Source: Phoenix dactylifera
Lineage: Eukaryota; Streptophyta; Magnoliopsida; Arecales; Arecaceae
Length of the DNA stretch: 64,000 nt
Assembly (NCBI RefSeq): GCF_009389715.1
Contig: NC_052399.1
Location: 10,294,585 to 10,358,584, forward strand
Reading direction: 5' to 3'
This document shows positions 11,899-22,025 of the stretch, one piece after another. The position numbers and the translations under genes are program-made. Each line of letters opens with the position of its first letter. Within the stretch, counting starts at the first letter, position 1. Under the pieces are notes generated by a model that did not search any database, was not told where the DNA came from, and saw only the letters and a list, made by a program, of their open reading frames with translations.

Positions 11899-12343
11899 CA
11901 CTACAGGAAAAGTCGGTTTTACCGACGCTTTTTTGCCGACGCTTGTAAGCAATTTTCGGTCTAACGTCAAAATTTGCCGACGGCAAAAGACGACGGTAAT
12001 AAGCGTCGGTTTAGTCTCCGGCCTAAGACGACGCTAAAAAGCGTCGTCGGAAGCCAACGCACCAGGTTAAATCCCAACCCTCTTCTGACCACCCCCGTCG
12101 GAAGCCACCCTCACACACCAGTCTCTCTCTCTACCCTCGAGCCTCATCTCTCTCATCCCTCCTCCCTCCTCTCTCCAGGTTTCCGTTTTCCCGGCCACCG
12201 CCCTCCTCTCTCTATTTAACCAGTAGTATTACCCACATCTTTCTCGCCCATTCCTCGTCTTCTCTCTCTCTCTAACCCATCAAAGGTGCCTTCTCATCAT
12301 CATCGCCGCCCCTCCCTAACCCCCTCTGGATTCAAGAAGCAGA

Positions 12344-12725
12344 ATGGCTCCGGCGATGATGTCTTCGCCCGCCTCTTCGCCGCCTCCCTTGGATCCCGAC
12401 TCCGCCCCTCTCTCCCCCGAACCACGGATCCTCAAGTCCCGCCTCGTCGCCGGCGAGACCCTCTACGGCCTCTTCCTCTTGTGCTCCTCCCCGACCCTCG
12501 CCGAGATCACCGGCCTCGCCGGCTACAACTACGTGGTCGTCGACATGGAGCACGGCTCTGGCGGCATCGTGGAGGCCCTCCCCTGCCTCCGCGCCCTCGC
12601 CGCCACCCGCACCCCGGCCATCCTCCGCCTTCCGAAGCTCTCCGCCGCCTGGGCCAAGAAGGCCCTCGATCTCGGCCCCCAGGGCCTCATGTTCCCCATG
12701 ATCGAGTCCCCCGACGCCGCCGAGA
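12344..12725 (+). pseudogene. Captured HpcH/HpaI aldolase fragment (N-terminal exon)
   Basis: From the ATG at 12344 an open frame encodes a proline/serine-rich leader, then ETLYGLFLLCSSPTLAEI, VVVDMEHGSGGIVEALPCLR, TPAILRLP and GPQGLMFPMIESP, the characteristic N-terminal half of plant HpcH/HpaI aldolases. Homology stops near codon 127 (about 12725), where DNA from an NLR gene begins, though the frame stays open to 12793. The upstream 12060-12343 region is CT-rich and could be the captured 5' UTR. High third-position GC suggests a monocot donor exon. It lacks the catalytic C-terminal half. Confidence 0.88.
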
Positions 12726-13295
12726 CATCACTCCTATTATCTGCACTCGCCAAGAAATTTGCGATCTTCTCTTTGTCTTCACCTCGTCCATAAACCTCAG
12801 ACTCAATAACAACTGAGAAGGTCTCTCGATCGGGAGTCCTTCCTGAGGTGGACCCCTCTGCCAGATGGAATTTTGCCCTCTCTTCCGTGATCTCGCCCAA
12901 TCTCTTATTGATCGTTTTTATCTTTTGAGCCATCTTACAGCAAAAAGCAATTTGGTTGTCAGGAGAGAAGAAGTCGCTAACCATTCCGATCAGCTGGTTA
13001 TGTCTCTGGATCCTTCGTCGCAGGGCTTCGTACCGGAACTCATCCACCACGTCGTCGGCATCGAAAGCTGCATCCTTGAGCTTCCTCAGCCAACCAGCCA
13101 GAGCTTTGTCGCGGATGGATCTCCTCTCGGCATCATCGAGTACATCACCGATCGTTGACAGCACGCTCTGCAGCCTCTCGATGTCAGAGTTGACTCTCCG
13201 TGCCAATCCCAGCTCTTCCCAAAATCTAGAACCCAGCTTCCCGATCACGACTTTCAGAATGGGCGAGGCAACTGCTATTGCTGTTGCTTCTGCCA
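12726..13295 (-). pseudogene. Captured NLR coiled-coil (Rx-N) domain fragment
   Basis: Read leftwards from the ATG complement at 13293-13295, about 190 codons are uninterrupted: MAEATAIAVASPILKVVIGK, then SRFWEELGL, ERLQSVLSTIGDVLDDAE, an EDVID-type block (DAAFDADDVVDEFRYEAL) and VYGRGEDKEKI just before where the P-loop should be. This is the N-terminal coiled-coil domain of a CNL-type plant immune receptor; NB-ARC and LRR are absent. About 90 bp upstream (13296-13390) look like its 5' UTR. It lies antisense to the aldolase fragment, and the frame runs on into reversed aldolase DNA. Confidence 0.9.
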
Positions 13296-13988
13296 TCGCT
13301 GAACACTCCACGGATAGATTTGCGCAGGAGATTGTAAACGGTGAGGGCTTGGTGAGCGGAGGATGCTTGGGGTTGGGGGTTTCCAAGTTGACTTAGACCA
13401 TCATCTGGAAGAAGGGTGCTGGGGGCAGTGGATGTGGGGATTTTCCGGCAGGCGGCGGTGGAGGACGTGCGGCGGTGGAGGAGCACGGAGGTGGACATTG
13501 GGGAGAAATTGAGGAAACGAGGCTCTGAATCAAAATATTTTTTTTTAAAAAAATTTTTTAACACACGCTTTAAAGTGTTGTTAAATTGGTTTTTAGCGAC
13601 ATTTAAAAGCGTCGCTAAAACACGTCGCTAAAAACCGCCTTAGCGACGCTTTCCAGAAGCGTCGACAATTCTTTTTTCCACTCTGACATAGCCGATCCTT
13701 TGGCGACGCTTTTAAAAGCATCAAAAGAAAACTGACTGACGCTTATAAGTATCGGTAAAAGCCTAAAAAAGCGTTGCCAAATCTTATTTTTCTTATAGTG
13801 TTAGAAAGAGGAGGAACAGAATTTTGCAGGTTATGAACTCGGAGAGTAGTGAAGAAGGAGGATTCTATTGTTGTTGCCTTTCTGCATTTTTTGAAACAAA
13901 AGGTGGGCTTCCTCCAAGGATCTAACACCACTATTCTCTCAGCTTATGGACAATACTATCCACGTAGGGAAGTCAGTATGGATGAGAT

Positions 13989-14128
13989 TATAACTACCCA
14001 GTGTCTCACCCAAAAAGGCTAGCCGAAAGTTTTTTTTTTTTTGGTTTCTTAGCTCTCTATAAGTACCCAACATCTCCTCGGCGAATAATCGATGTAAAAC
14101 TAAACACAGGACCACACGGGTCCTCACA
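13989..14128 (-). mobile_element. Diverged TRIM solo LTR
   Basis: The reverse complement matches the 137-bp TRIM LTR at 18123-18259 over its whole length. Shared blocks are CACACGGGTCCTCACA (ending 14128), TAAGTACCCAACATCT, CTCACCC and GGCTAGCC. A poly-T run interrupts it near 14030. Near-matching pentamers GAGAT (13984-13988) and AAGAT (14129-14133) could be a decayed target duplication. Confidence 0.65.
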
Positions 14129-14149
14129 AAGATTGAGATAGAACTAGAG

Positions 14150-15120
14150 TCATTGGGATTGGACAAATGTTCATGGTCTAATGGAAAACAGGATGTGTAT
14201 AAAGTTGTATGTCATTTCTTCTCTATTCACTCACATGCCAGATGCTTGGGAGGCAACTCATGTGGTCTAGGTTTCCGAACCCTACCAAGCGTAAGCATTC
14301 TGACGTATAGATTATGTAATACTATTTATAAACCGATAGTAAGATCACTAGCTAATAGACTTAAGATGGTGTTGGGGTCTCTAACTTTCATGCCCCACAA
14401 CATTTGGAGGGGACTTATAATGTAGAAATATAATTTTCATAATGACTGGACCATCTAAAATCTTCCTCTAAGAAGTTCGACTTGTTGGAAGGTTGTGTAA
14501 AAGTAGCAAAGGATTGATTGGGTCATTCCGATGGACGATTGGTGATGGAAGCTCCATGTGTGTGGAAAGATCCTTGGTTTTCAAGCGAGCTTCTAGAATG
14601 GCCTGTCCTATGGATGCTGAGGATATTGATCTACACAAGAAACAACTAGTTGTTACTACCTAATGGTGAATAGAAAGAAACTCTAATGAGAAACATGTTT
14701 TCAATATTCCGTTGATATCTATGGATGGCCATAAATGGAGAGGTGTTTGGTACTTCTCTATTATTGAGTAAATTGCTTTCTAGCTAACATTTGCTGGGTC
14801 TAAAATACTTCCACTAAAAGGTACCCAAAAGTCCTATCTTCAACTAGGATTTTCTGCAATGTGCGAGCTACACCATAAGGCTATGTAGCCCTTGGTGGCA
14901 ATCATTACAAGATAGGCATTGTGTTTGATACGATACATATTCATGGACTTGCTGTGTTTGATGGTTGTACAGCCTGCAAGGGCATCGTCAAGAGATGGAT
15001 AGTGTATGCTATATATGTAATCCAATTAGAAAGTAGGAAGATTTTTCACAATTCGCTCAACTCTAACTCCCCAAAAAAGAAGATGGAAGAATTGCAAAAA
15101 TAAAGCTTAAATCCCCTTTA
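14150..15120 (+). pseudogene. Decayed LINE ORF2 remnant
   Basis: Pieces of a plant L1-type ORF2 are recognisable in order: an endonuclease-end motif like WSNGK (about 14165-14185); a reverse-transcriptase block RLCNTIYKPIVRSLANRLK (about 14308-14365); and an IGDGSSM zf-RVT-region motif (about 14537-14557). Large deletions separate them. A poly-A-like run at 15133-15145 may mark the 3' end. A TRIM solo LTR lies just upstream. Confidence 0.6.
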
Positions 15121-15808
15121 CTTTTATTGATGATAAAAAAAAATAAGATGTACAATCTATGGAAAGGATTGAGGAGAGCTTGGGGACAGGAGCTGGCCGA
15201 AGGAGCAGGTCAATAGAGAGAGAGGAGCCCTCTCTTCCTCTCTCTTTATCTTGCTCAAGGAAAAGATAAACGGATGTGAAATTAATTTTCCAATACCGCG
15301 AAAGGAGGCCTCGAGTCCAAACTAACGTACCTTCTCCGTCTCCACATGGTTATCAAGAACTTCCTAATCTCAATCCAACGGTCATGGTTTGACGTGCAAA
15401 AAAAAGTTATATGTATATAAAATAGATCGATCATACATACTTATAAATATAAATATATCCTAAAAAAACAGAAAGTAAAATATCCAAAACAGATTCAGAA
15501 TGAATAACAAATCAATTTATAGAAATTCGGCCGAATGCCGAACTACATGAAAGTAGGCAATCCAGTTGGCCATTCGATTATTTTTTCTGTAAATGTTTCT
15601 GGCCATACACGCACTGCAGCCCGACCCAGGGCTGGAATTCAGACGTAAGATGATGCCATCTTCTCGTCAAACTGGTCCTCGGTACGTTTCATACTTTTCC
15701 TCACGATATCTTTCTGATATTTTTTTATGGACAGGTGCTGATCAATTTAAATTGCCGCTCGCTGGTGACCCACCAAAAGAGGTGACGCTGACGCTCCTTC
15801 CGAATGGC
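15121..15808. other. UGT upstream intergenic region
   Basis: AT-rich DNA with no gene or complete repeat that I can support. It would contain the distal promoter of the UGT gene. A 97-codon open frame at 15593-15886 overlaps the TATA box and 5' UTR and is regarded as chance. Confidence 0.4.
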
Positions 15809-15816
15809 TATATAAA
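15809..15816 (+). promoter_or_regulatory. TATA box of the UGT gene
   Basis: TATATAAA lies 127 bp before the UGT start codon, giving an expected transcription start near 15840 and a 5' UTR of about 100 bp. A 15-bp direct repeat, CCAAGCCCTTTACAT, occurs at 15826-15840 and 15856-15870 around the predicted start. Another alternating GC run (CGCGCGCGCGCG) sits in the 5' UTR near 15906. Confidence 0.7.
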
Positions 15817-15942
15817 GCTCGGCAACCAAGCCCTTTACATCTACCACATAAACAGCCAAGCCCTTTACATTCTTCAACCAAAATAAAGAAAAAAAAGCCT
15901 TCTACGCGCGCGCGCGGGGAGAGGGAGCGAGAAGAAGGAAAT

Positions 15943-17466
15943 ATGGGTTCCATGGTTCCAGAGAGGCCTCATGCAGTGCTCATCCCCTTCCCAGCCCAAG
16001 GCCACGTAACCCCTATGCTAAAGCTAGCCAAGCTCCTCCATTCCCGTGGCTTCTACATCACCTTTGTCAACACCCACTTCAACCAAAACCGCCTCCTCAG
16101 GTCCGGAGCCATCTCCTCCCTCGACAGCCTCTCGGAATTCCGCTTCCAGTCCATCCCGGACGGCCTCCCTCCGACCGACAAGGATGCCACCCAAGACATC
16201 CCCTCCCTTTGCGATTCCATCCCAAAAAATTGCATTCCCCCCTTCCGTGACCTCATCACAGAGCTCAATGACCCTTCCTCTCCTACACCTGCGGTGTCAT
16301 GCATAGTTTCCGACGGGGCCATGAGCTTCACACTCGATGTTGCCAAGGAGCTCCGAATCCCCGAGGTCTTGTTCTGGACCCCTAGTGCGTGCGGCGTCAT
16401 GGGCTACCTCCACTACCAACATCTCATTGAAAGAGGCATCTTTCCTCTCAAAGGTTACTAACTTTCTTAAGTTAAATCAATAGATACCGCCACAATATCG
16501 ATTCATCAATACTTACAGTTCTTCTCTCTTAATTGGTGCGCAGATGCCAGTGATCTCACTAACGGATATCTCGAGACACCCATCGATTGGATATCAGGGA
16601 TGAAGAATGTCCGGCTGAGGGACTTGCCAACCTTTCTTCGTACGCTAGACTCCAAGGACATCATGTTCCATTTCTGTAACCGTGAGGCCCAGAGATCATC
16701 CATGGCGTCGGCGATCATATTAAACACCTTCGACGAACTCGAACGTCCTGTATTGGATGCGATGGCATCGATACTCCCTCCTATCTATACCATAGGCCCT
16801 TTATCCTTGCTCTCTCGCCAAATCACCACGAGCCCAACAACGTCGATAAGCTCGAACCTGTGGAAGGAGGACCCAGCTTGCTTGGAGTGGCTCCAAGGGA
16901 GAGAGCCCGGGTCGGTCGTGTACGTGAACTACGGTAGCATTACGATGATGACGAACGAGCAGCTGATCGAGTTCGCGTGGGGGCTGGCTAACAGCAAGCA
17001 TGATTTCTTGTGGGTGATCAGGCCTGACCTTGTGAAAGGAGACTCAACTGTGCTTCCACAAGAGTTCTTGAGCGAGACCAAGGAGAGGGGTCTGCTGGCG
17101 AGTTGGTGCCCACAGGAGGCGGTGCTATCGCACCCCTCCATCGGAGGGTTCCTGACTCATAGCGGATGGAATTCGACGTTGGAGAGCATATGCGGTGGAG
17201 TGCCGACGATAAGTTGGCCATTCTTTGCCGAGCAGCAGACTAATTGTAGGTATGCCTGCACGGAGTGGGGCATCGGGATGGAGATTGACAGCAACGTAAA
17301 GAGAGAGGAGGTGGAGAGGTTGGTGAGGGAACTGATGGAAGGGGAGAAGGGAAAGGAGATGAGGAGGAGGGCGGTGGAGTGGAAGGGGAGTGCAATCAGC
17401 GCAACGCAACCAGGTGGCTCTTCTTTTCAGAATTTCGACAGGTTGGTCAACGAGGCGCTGCTTTGA
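15943..17466 (+). CDS. UDP-glycosyltransferase, UGT85 family
   Basis: Two exons, 15943-16453 and 16544-17466, separated by a 90-bp phase-1 GT-AG intron at the position usual for UGT85 genes. Together they give a 477-residue protein, normal for family-1 UGTs. The N-terminal acceptor domain has FPAQGHVTPM with the likely catalytic His21, and SCIVSDG with the partner Asp124. The PSPG sugar-donor box runs from W358 to Q401, including WCPQEAVLSHPSIGGF and HSGWNSTLES; Trp at box position 22 and final Gln fit UDP-glucose use. It is a soluble cytosolic enzyme with no signal peptide or membrane segment. UGT85 enzymes glucosylate small hydroxylated compounds such as cyanohydrins, terpenoid alcohols or cytokinins; this substrate cannot be read from sequence. 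No stops or frameshifts. It is the only apparently intact host gene here. Confidence 0.93.
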
Positions 17467-18122
17467 AGAAAATGCGTTCATATTGATATTGTAATCAGAT
17501 GCATGGAACTAGGATTTATCGAACAGTTTATTCTCTATGGTTGTAATATGTGTTATGATCCTTCTATGGCTTTCGAGCGGTAAAATTATCTTACTCCTTG
17601 TAATTCTAAAATTCTTTGTTTTAGAATTTTGACTTAATTTTCTCGGGAAAAACAGTTTATTTCCTTGGGCCAAGAAAAAAAATCCTAGCGGCGGGGTTCT
17701 AGTTTTAAGATTATATTATAGTTTAACTGATTGATATCAGTAACTTTTCCAAAACTAGGGTCCACTGTTTAAACCTGTTAGTGCCATATCGTACACGATA
17801 TTTATATATATATATATATTTGAAAAACTTAGTTGGTCAGGTCACATCAGGTACATTAATAATTTGACAGAAAACTGGCACGTTCATTGAAAGAGTAGCT
17901 GTGATGAATAAGGATGGCGATCGCCATTGTAAATTTACAAGGTCTGTCGACGGGACAAGGGGCGGCCGACAAGGAATGGCCCATGACTCGGTGGACGCCG
18001 CAAGGTTCATCTCCTTTCGCAGCAAATGCAATACAATCTGCTTCAGATTCTTACGGGATCTTTAAACAGATTTGTCTTTCAAACAAAGTTGGAACGACAT
18101 TCGATTAGCATCTCTCTTGCTC
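17467..18122. other. UGT downstream region
   Basis: The 3' UTR has no canonical AATAAA; AT-rich TTGTAAT/TTGTAATATG variants at about 17489 and 17542 may serve for polyadenylation. A short (TA)n microsatellite lies at about 17803-17819. Nothing else is recognised before the TRIM element. Confidence 0.45.
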
Positions 18123-18863
18123 TGTGAGGATCCGTGCGGGCGTGTATTTAGTCCCACATCGGTTATTCGCTGGATAGATCTTGGGTATTTATACAGGATC
18201 AAGGAACCCAAATAGTAACTTCTGGCTAGTCATTTTGGGTGAGATCCTGGGTTGTTACAAATGGTATCAGAGCAGACCTGGCCCATAACCTATGTGGACT
18301 AGGGGACACTGCAGCATGGATCCATTGGGGTTGACCACGGACCGATCATGGTGTTTGTGATTAGATTTGAATGGATTTGAACCCTTAGCCTAACGAGAAC
18401 GTCAGGGCTTGAACGGGGGGAGTATGTGAGGATCCGTGCGGGCGTGTGTTTAGTCCCACATCGGTTATTCGCTGGGTAGATCTTGGGTACTTATACAGGA
18501 TCAAGGAATCCAAACAATACCTTCCGGCTAGCCATTTTGGGTGAGGTCCTGAGTTGTTACAAATGGTATCAGAGCGGACCCAGCCCATAACTTATGTGGA
18601 CTAGGGGACACTGCATTACGGATCCATTGGGACTGACCACGGATTGATCGTGGTGTTTGTGATTAGATTTGAATGGATTTGAACTCTTAGCCTGACGAGG
18701 ACGTCAGAGCTTGAACGGGGGGAGTATGTGAGGACCCGTGCAAGCATGTGTTTAGTCCCACATCGGTTATTCGTTGGGTAGATCTTGGGTACTTATACAG
18801 GATCAAAGAACCCAAACAATAACTTCTGGCTTGCCATTTTGGGTGAGATCCTGGGTTGTTACA
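18123..18863 (+). mobile_element. Tandem TRIM retrotransposon (3 LTRs, 2 internal domains)
   Basis: Three 137-bp LTRs (18123-18259, 18425-18561, 18727-18863) begin TGTGAGGA and end TGTTACA. Two 165-bp internal domains (18260-18424, 18562-18726) separate them. Each internal domain starts, two bases after the LTR, with the initiator-Met primer site TGGTATCAGAGC (18262-18273, 18564-18575) and ends with a polypurine tract containing GAACGGGGGGAGTA. GCTC flanks both outer ends (18119-18122, 18864-18867), a likely target duplication. There is no coding capacity. Size and structure match TRIM elements, which depend on other elements' proteins. The exact 302-bp period indicates unequal recombination or tandem reverse transcription. 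Confidence 0.93.
18151..18161 (+). promoter_or_regulatory. snRNA-promoter-like USE in the TRIM LTR
   Basis: GTCCCACATCG is identical to the plant upstream sequence element consensus RTCCCACATCG of spliceosomal snRNA genes. It is unchanged in all three LTRs (also 18453-18463 and 18755-18765). A TATA-like TTTATA or CTTATA follows after about 26 bp. Whether it drives TRIM transcription is inference. Confidence 0.5.
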
Positions 18864-20640
18864 GCTCCCGTGTGAGGCCAAGCACTAGATGGATTCACAT
18901 GAGCATGGCATCAGATCGAGCCATCTCTTCTGCTCCTGCGCGACACCAAGCACCAGATGGGTTCACATGTGCAAAGTCTGACCTCATTGTCTGGCCACAA
19001 GTAAAATGGGCAAAACGTGTCCTTTTACGAGCCGAGTTAGACCTTTATTTCCTGCAACAGTCCTCAGATAAGCGTTGCAATTGTGGACCATCACCGCCTT
19101 TCGGCATTCTTCAAAGCTCTCTACTAATGGTCCAACTTGCCGAGCGGCAGAAATGCACGGCCGTTTCGCACGTTATTGTCTTATACATAGTGCACGATTT
19201 ATTTTATCACTAGCTTGCAACGCTGACTTGATCAAAAGGTACTCCATCCGCTTTCTTAGGTGCCGCTGCACCTTTATTTAACCAATATCATCTCATCTCT
19301 TCACTTTCCCTCGTAGAGTCTAGGGACTTCTAGCTCCATTTCAAGCTTCTTGCACCAACTTCAAATTTTTCGCCATTAGTTTCCAAAGTATACGTACAGT
19401 TTACTACATCTGCCAGCTACCCTTGAACGCGTCAATTTAATCCTACTCCTCGACCAGCATCGATGGATCTCACTCTCGCAAAGAGATAAAATAAAAAAAT
19501 AAGGATAAAATGGGGGCTCTAAGATCCTGCCATGGCTGGCCAGTACAAAAGTCAAAAAAATGTGAACGTGGCTGTCATTTTTGACCTATTCGGCTTGTCG
19601 ATCACTATAATAAACTATGTTACTATGAATATTCGAAGTTTATAGATAAAATATTATTGGATTCAACGAGGAGATAACAAGAAGGCAAGTGGGGGATGCA
19701 AGCGATGATGCAACTCATTTAGGATTTCTCCAAGCAATAATAGAGATACAGTATCTTACGGAGGCTAGGTCAACATCATGGCTCGATCCAAGCAATAATA
19801 TATAGAGATACAGTATGTTACGGAGGCTAAGGTCAAGATTATGGTTCCGAGGTAATGGTTCCATTGCCCTTCCCCATTATTCGGGAAAGTTCAACAAAAA
19901 AAAATGCCAGCCTTTGTCGACAACATAAAATCCAATGATCCTTGTCGTGCTTAGGAAGCAAGAAAGAGACTACAAGAGATGGGTCTCCAAGGCTATCTCA
20001 AGCAACCTTCCGATTCAAGTAAATATTTTATTAACTGGTCTTTTGTCGGTCCATAGCGTCGAGGCGCATGCATGCATAGACCATGACAAAGCAGCCACCA
20101 TAGATTCCGTAATCAAGCATTACTTGTGGTTTGACGGTCTTGACCCGGAGACTCAGTCAAGAATCGAAAGCGCTGAGTTAATCAATCTGCAATCCAACGT
20201 AATCCGAGACGCAGTTCATGAAGCTATTATGTTAGCCATGGCTCTATATGTAATTTGAAAGCATCGTGTACTGGACCAGAAAAACTTCACCTAGTCTTAT
20301 TTTCTAAATTTTTGTTATTATGCTACTATCACCTAGATCCTAGTACAAGGATCTTACTGGCCACTTCGCATCCGTGTGATATGTCACAAAATGGGAATAT
20401 ATATATATGCTTGCTGCATAGGTGGAGAAAATGAGGAATTTTGATGAGATCAAACATATCCCAATTTCGACTAGCATAGAACTATTGACGTCCTTGCATC
20501 TAGCCTCCATGTAGTTGCTGCCTAGTAATGCCTCAATAGTTTTTTCTCTAGCAGCCAGTATGTATCCAGGTCCTCTTTCGGAGTGGCTGCTATGAACCAG
20601 GACTAGCAAGAAAGCAAGCAGTGACTCGTTTGGCCCGGCA
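18864..20640. other. Unassigned intergenic DNA with small duplications
   Basis: No gene is supported. A 27-bp near-repeat (CCAAGCAC-AGATGG-TTCACATG) occurs at about 18877-18901 and 18945-18970. A second pair containing CCAAGCAATAATA and GAGATACAGTAT-TTACGGAGGCTA lies at 19730-19781 and 19788-19843. A 107-codon open frame at 19935-20258 shows no recognised family and is not called. Confidence 0.4.
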
Positions 20641-22025
20641 TGTGACGTTAAACGACTGGCCAGATCCAACACCTCGTGGGGTGGAGCCAAACGCAAAGCT
20701 AGGGCTGATCCGGGAAAAGTCTACGCCTCGTGTCAAGGAAAATTGGACGACTTAAGAAACAACCAAGCAAAATAAATGAGTGGATTTGGCTCGCCATCAT
20801 CGACCAGCGCAATATGATGGCAACATGATGAGGGCCAACTGTGATTGATGGTTCTCCGTCTGTGTTGCCCCCGAGTCCTAGATACCGACGTGAACCATCT
20901 TCATGGATCTACAAGGCCATAGATAAGGATCGAAACCTCACCTGATCGACTCTGGCCGGGCTCTCCAATATTTAAGTTCAAAAGAGTTTCTCGGTGGCAA
21001 AAGGATTAAAAGAAATGATAATGCTGGTACTCGAGCCGTGGAGCATTCATCTTCTATCAAAAGCCTTTTGGGCCTTTTATAGCAGGGATTCCGCATCATC
21101 AAATCATATTCGAGCAAACTTGAGATCTTGTTATAACAAACTGTTGGTGTGGGATAATAACCAAGGATGTGCTGCAAATACCTCATGCGTCATAGAATTG
21201 CTAAAATCACGTGCGCACCTAGGTGAAGAGATCAAGTTGCCTCTACCATGAAGTAGTTTCGCTTGGCTTGGATTGATCACTAAGGTCACCAGGCTAAGCT
21301 GAGCGACTTCGGCTTTGTAGGTTAGCCGCTGCTCATTCCAGCCTCTAGGTCAGCTCCAGAGGCCCAACCAAAATTCCTTGGAGAATTTCTTTGGGCGCCC
21401 GAGTCATCACATGGAGGATGAGTTGTATCATATGGCTTCGATCATTTATTGCCATAACAATTGCCCTTACTAAGAGTATAACTGTTGTATTGACAGCAAT
21501 AGATATAGGATTATTAGGCGAAATAGAAACAACTAAAGCAAAAAAAAACAAAAACAAACCATGCATAGAGATTAAACAAAAAATGTTAAATGTAAAATAG
21601 CAAATAAACAAATGATTGGTGATTAAATTAAACCTTTTCAGCTGTCTAATTGATGAAGGGAATGAAAAATTCAACAATAAGTATTAGAATGCCGCTAATA
21701 GCTTATTAGGGTTTTCTAAAAAAAAAGGATGTCTAGAAGACCACCCAAATTCATTAAAAAAAATAAAAAGTACAACAGAAAAAGAAAATAAAAAATAAAT
21801 AAATGCCGGAGAACGAACAAGCCCAGCTAGCCCATGCAATAGTGAGTAGCCTTAGCCCGACAAATCTCATTGGCCCAACAGCCCTAGCCAGCCTAAATAA
21901 GTCCCAACCCAACTAGCTTATATAATTCAAATTTAGAAGCCCCAGTGACACCCAACTGGTCTCCATCAAGATGACCCTTAGCAAAAGGACTTGGATCATA
22001 GTTGGCAAAAGTAAAGAACGATAAA
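20641..22025 (+). repeat. Copy B of the duplicated segment, part 1
   Basis: Matches copy A 1-215 and 1886-2625 without the LTR remnant found there, so it is the pre-insertion form of that site. It ends at ATAAA (22021-22025), the target duplication of the Athila-like element. Copy B resumes at 38702, where copy A runs straight on through GGATAAATC. Confidence 0.85.

Larger units (their letters stand above)
11899..13800 (+). mobile_element. CACTA transposon 2 (Pack-CACTA, 1.9 kb, TSD TTA)
   Basis: Starts CACTACAGGAAAAG and ends in the complement of CACTATAAGAAAAA. The 3-bp target duplication TTA lies at 11896-11898 and 13801-13803. Subterminal GACGCTT/AAGCGTC repeats occupy about 11925-12055 and 13560-13790. 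Its left end is nearly identical, in reverse, to the right end of CACTA-1, and its right inner boundary (GAGGCTCTGAATCAAAATATTT, about 13521-13542) matches CACTA-1's left inner boundary. The two are therefore one family in opposite orientations. No transposase gene. It carries aldolase and NLR gene fragments. Confidence 0.93.

Noticed and set aside
12344..12793. Functional aldolase gene
   Set aside because: Only the N-terminal exon is present; it switches to antisense NLR DNA and lies within CACTA termini with a target duplication.
16053..17481. Antisense frames across the UGT gene
   Set aside because: They are shadows of the glycosyltransferase coding strand.
19935..20258. 107-codon hypothetical protein
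   Set aside because: No family, no splice or promoter context. It could be chance in AT-rich DNA.
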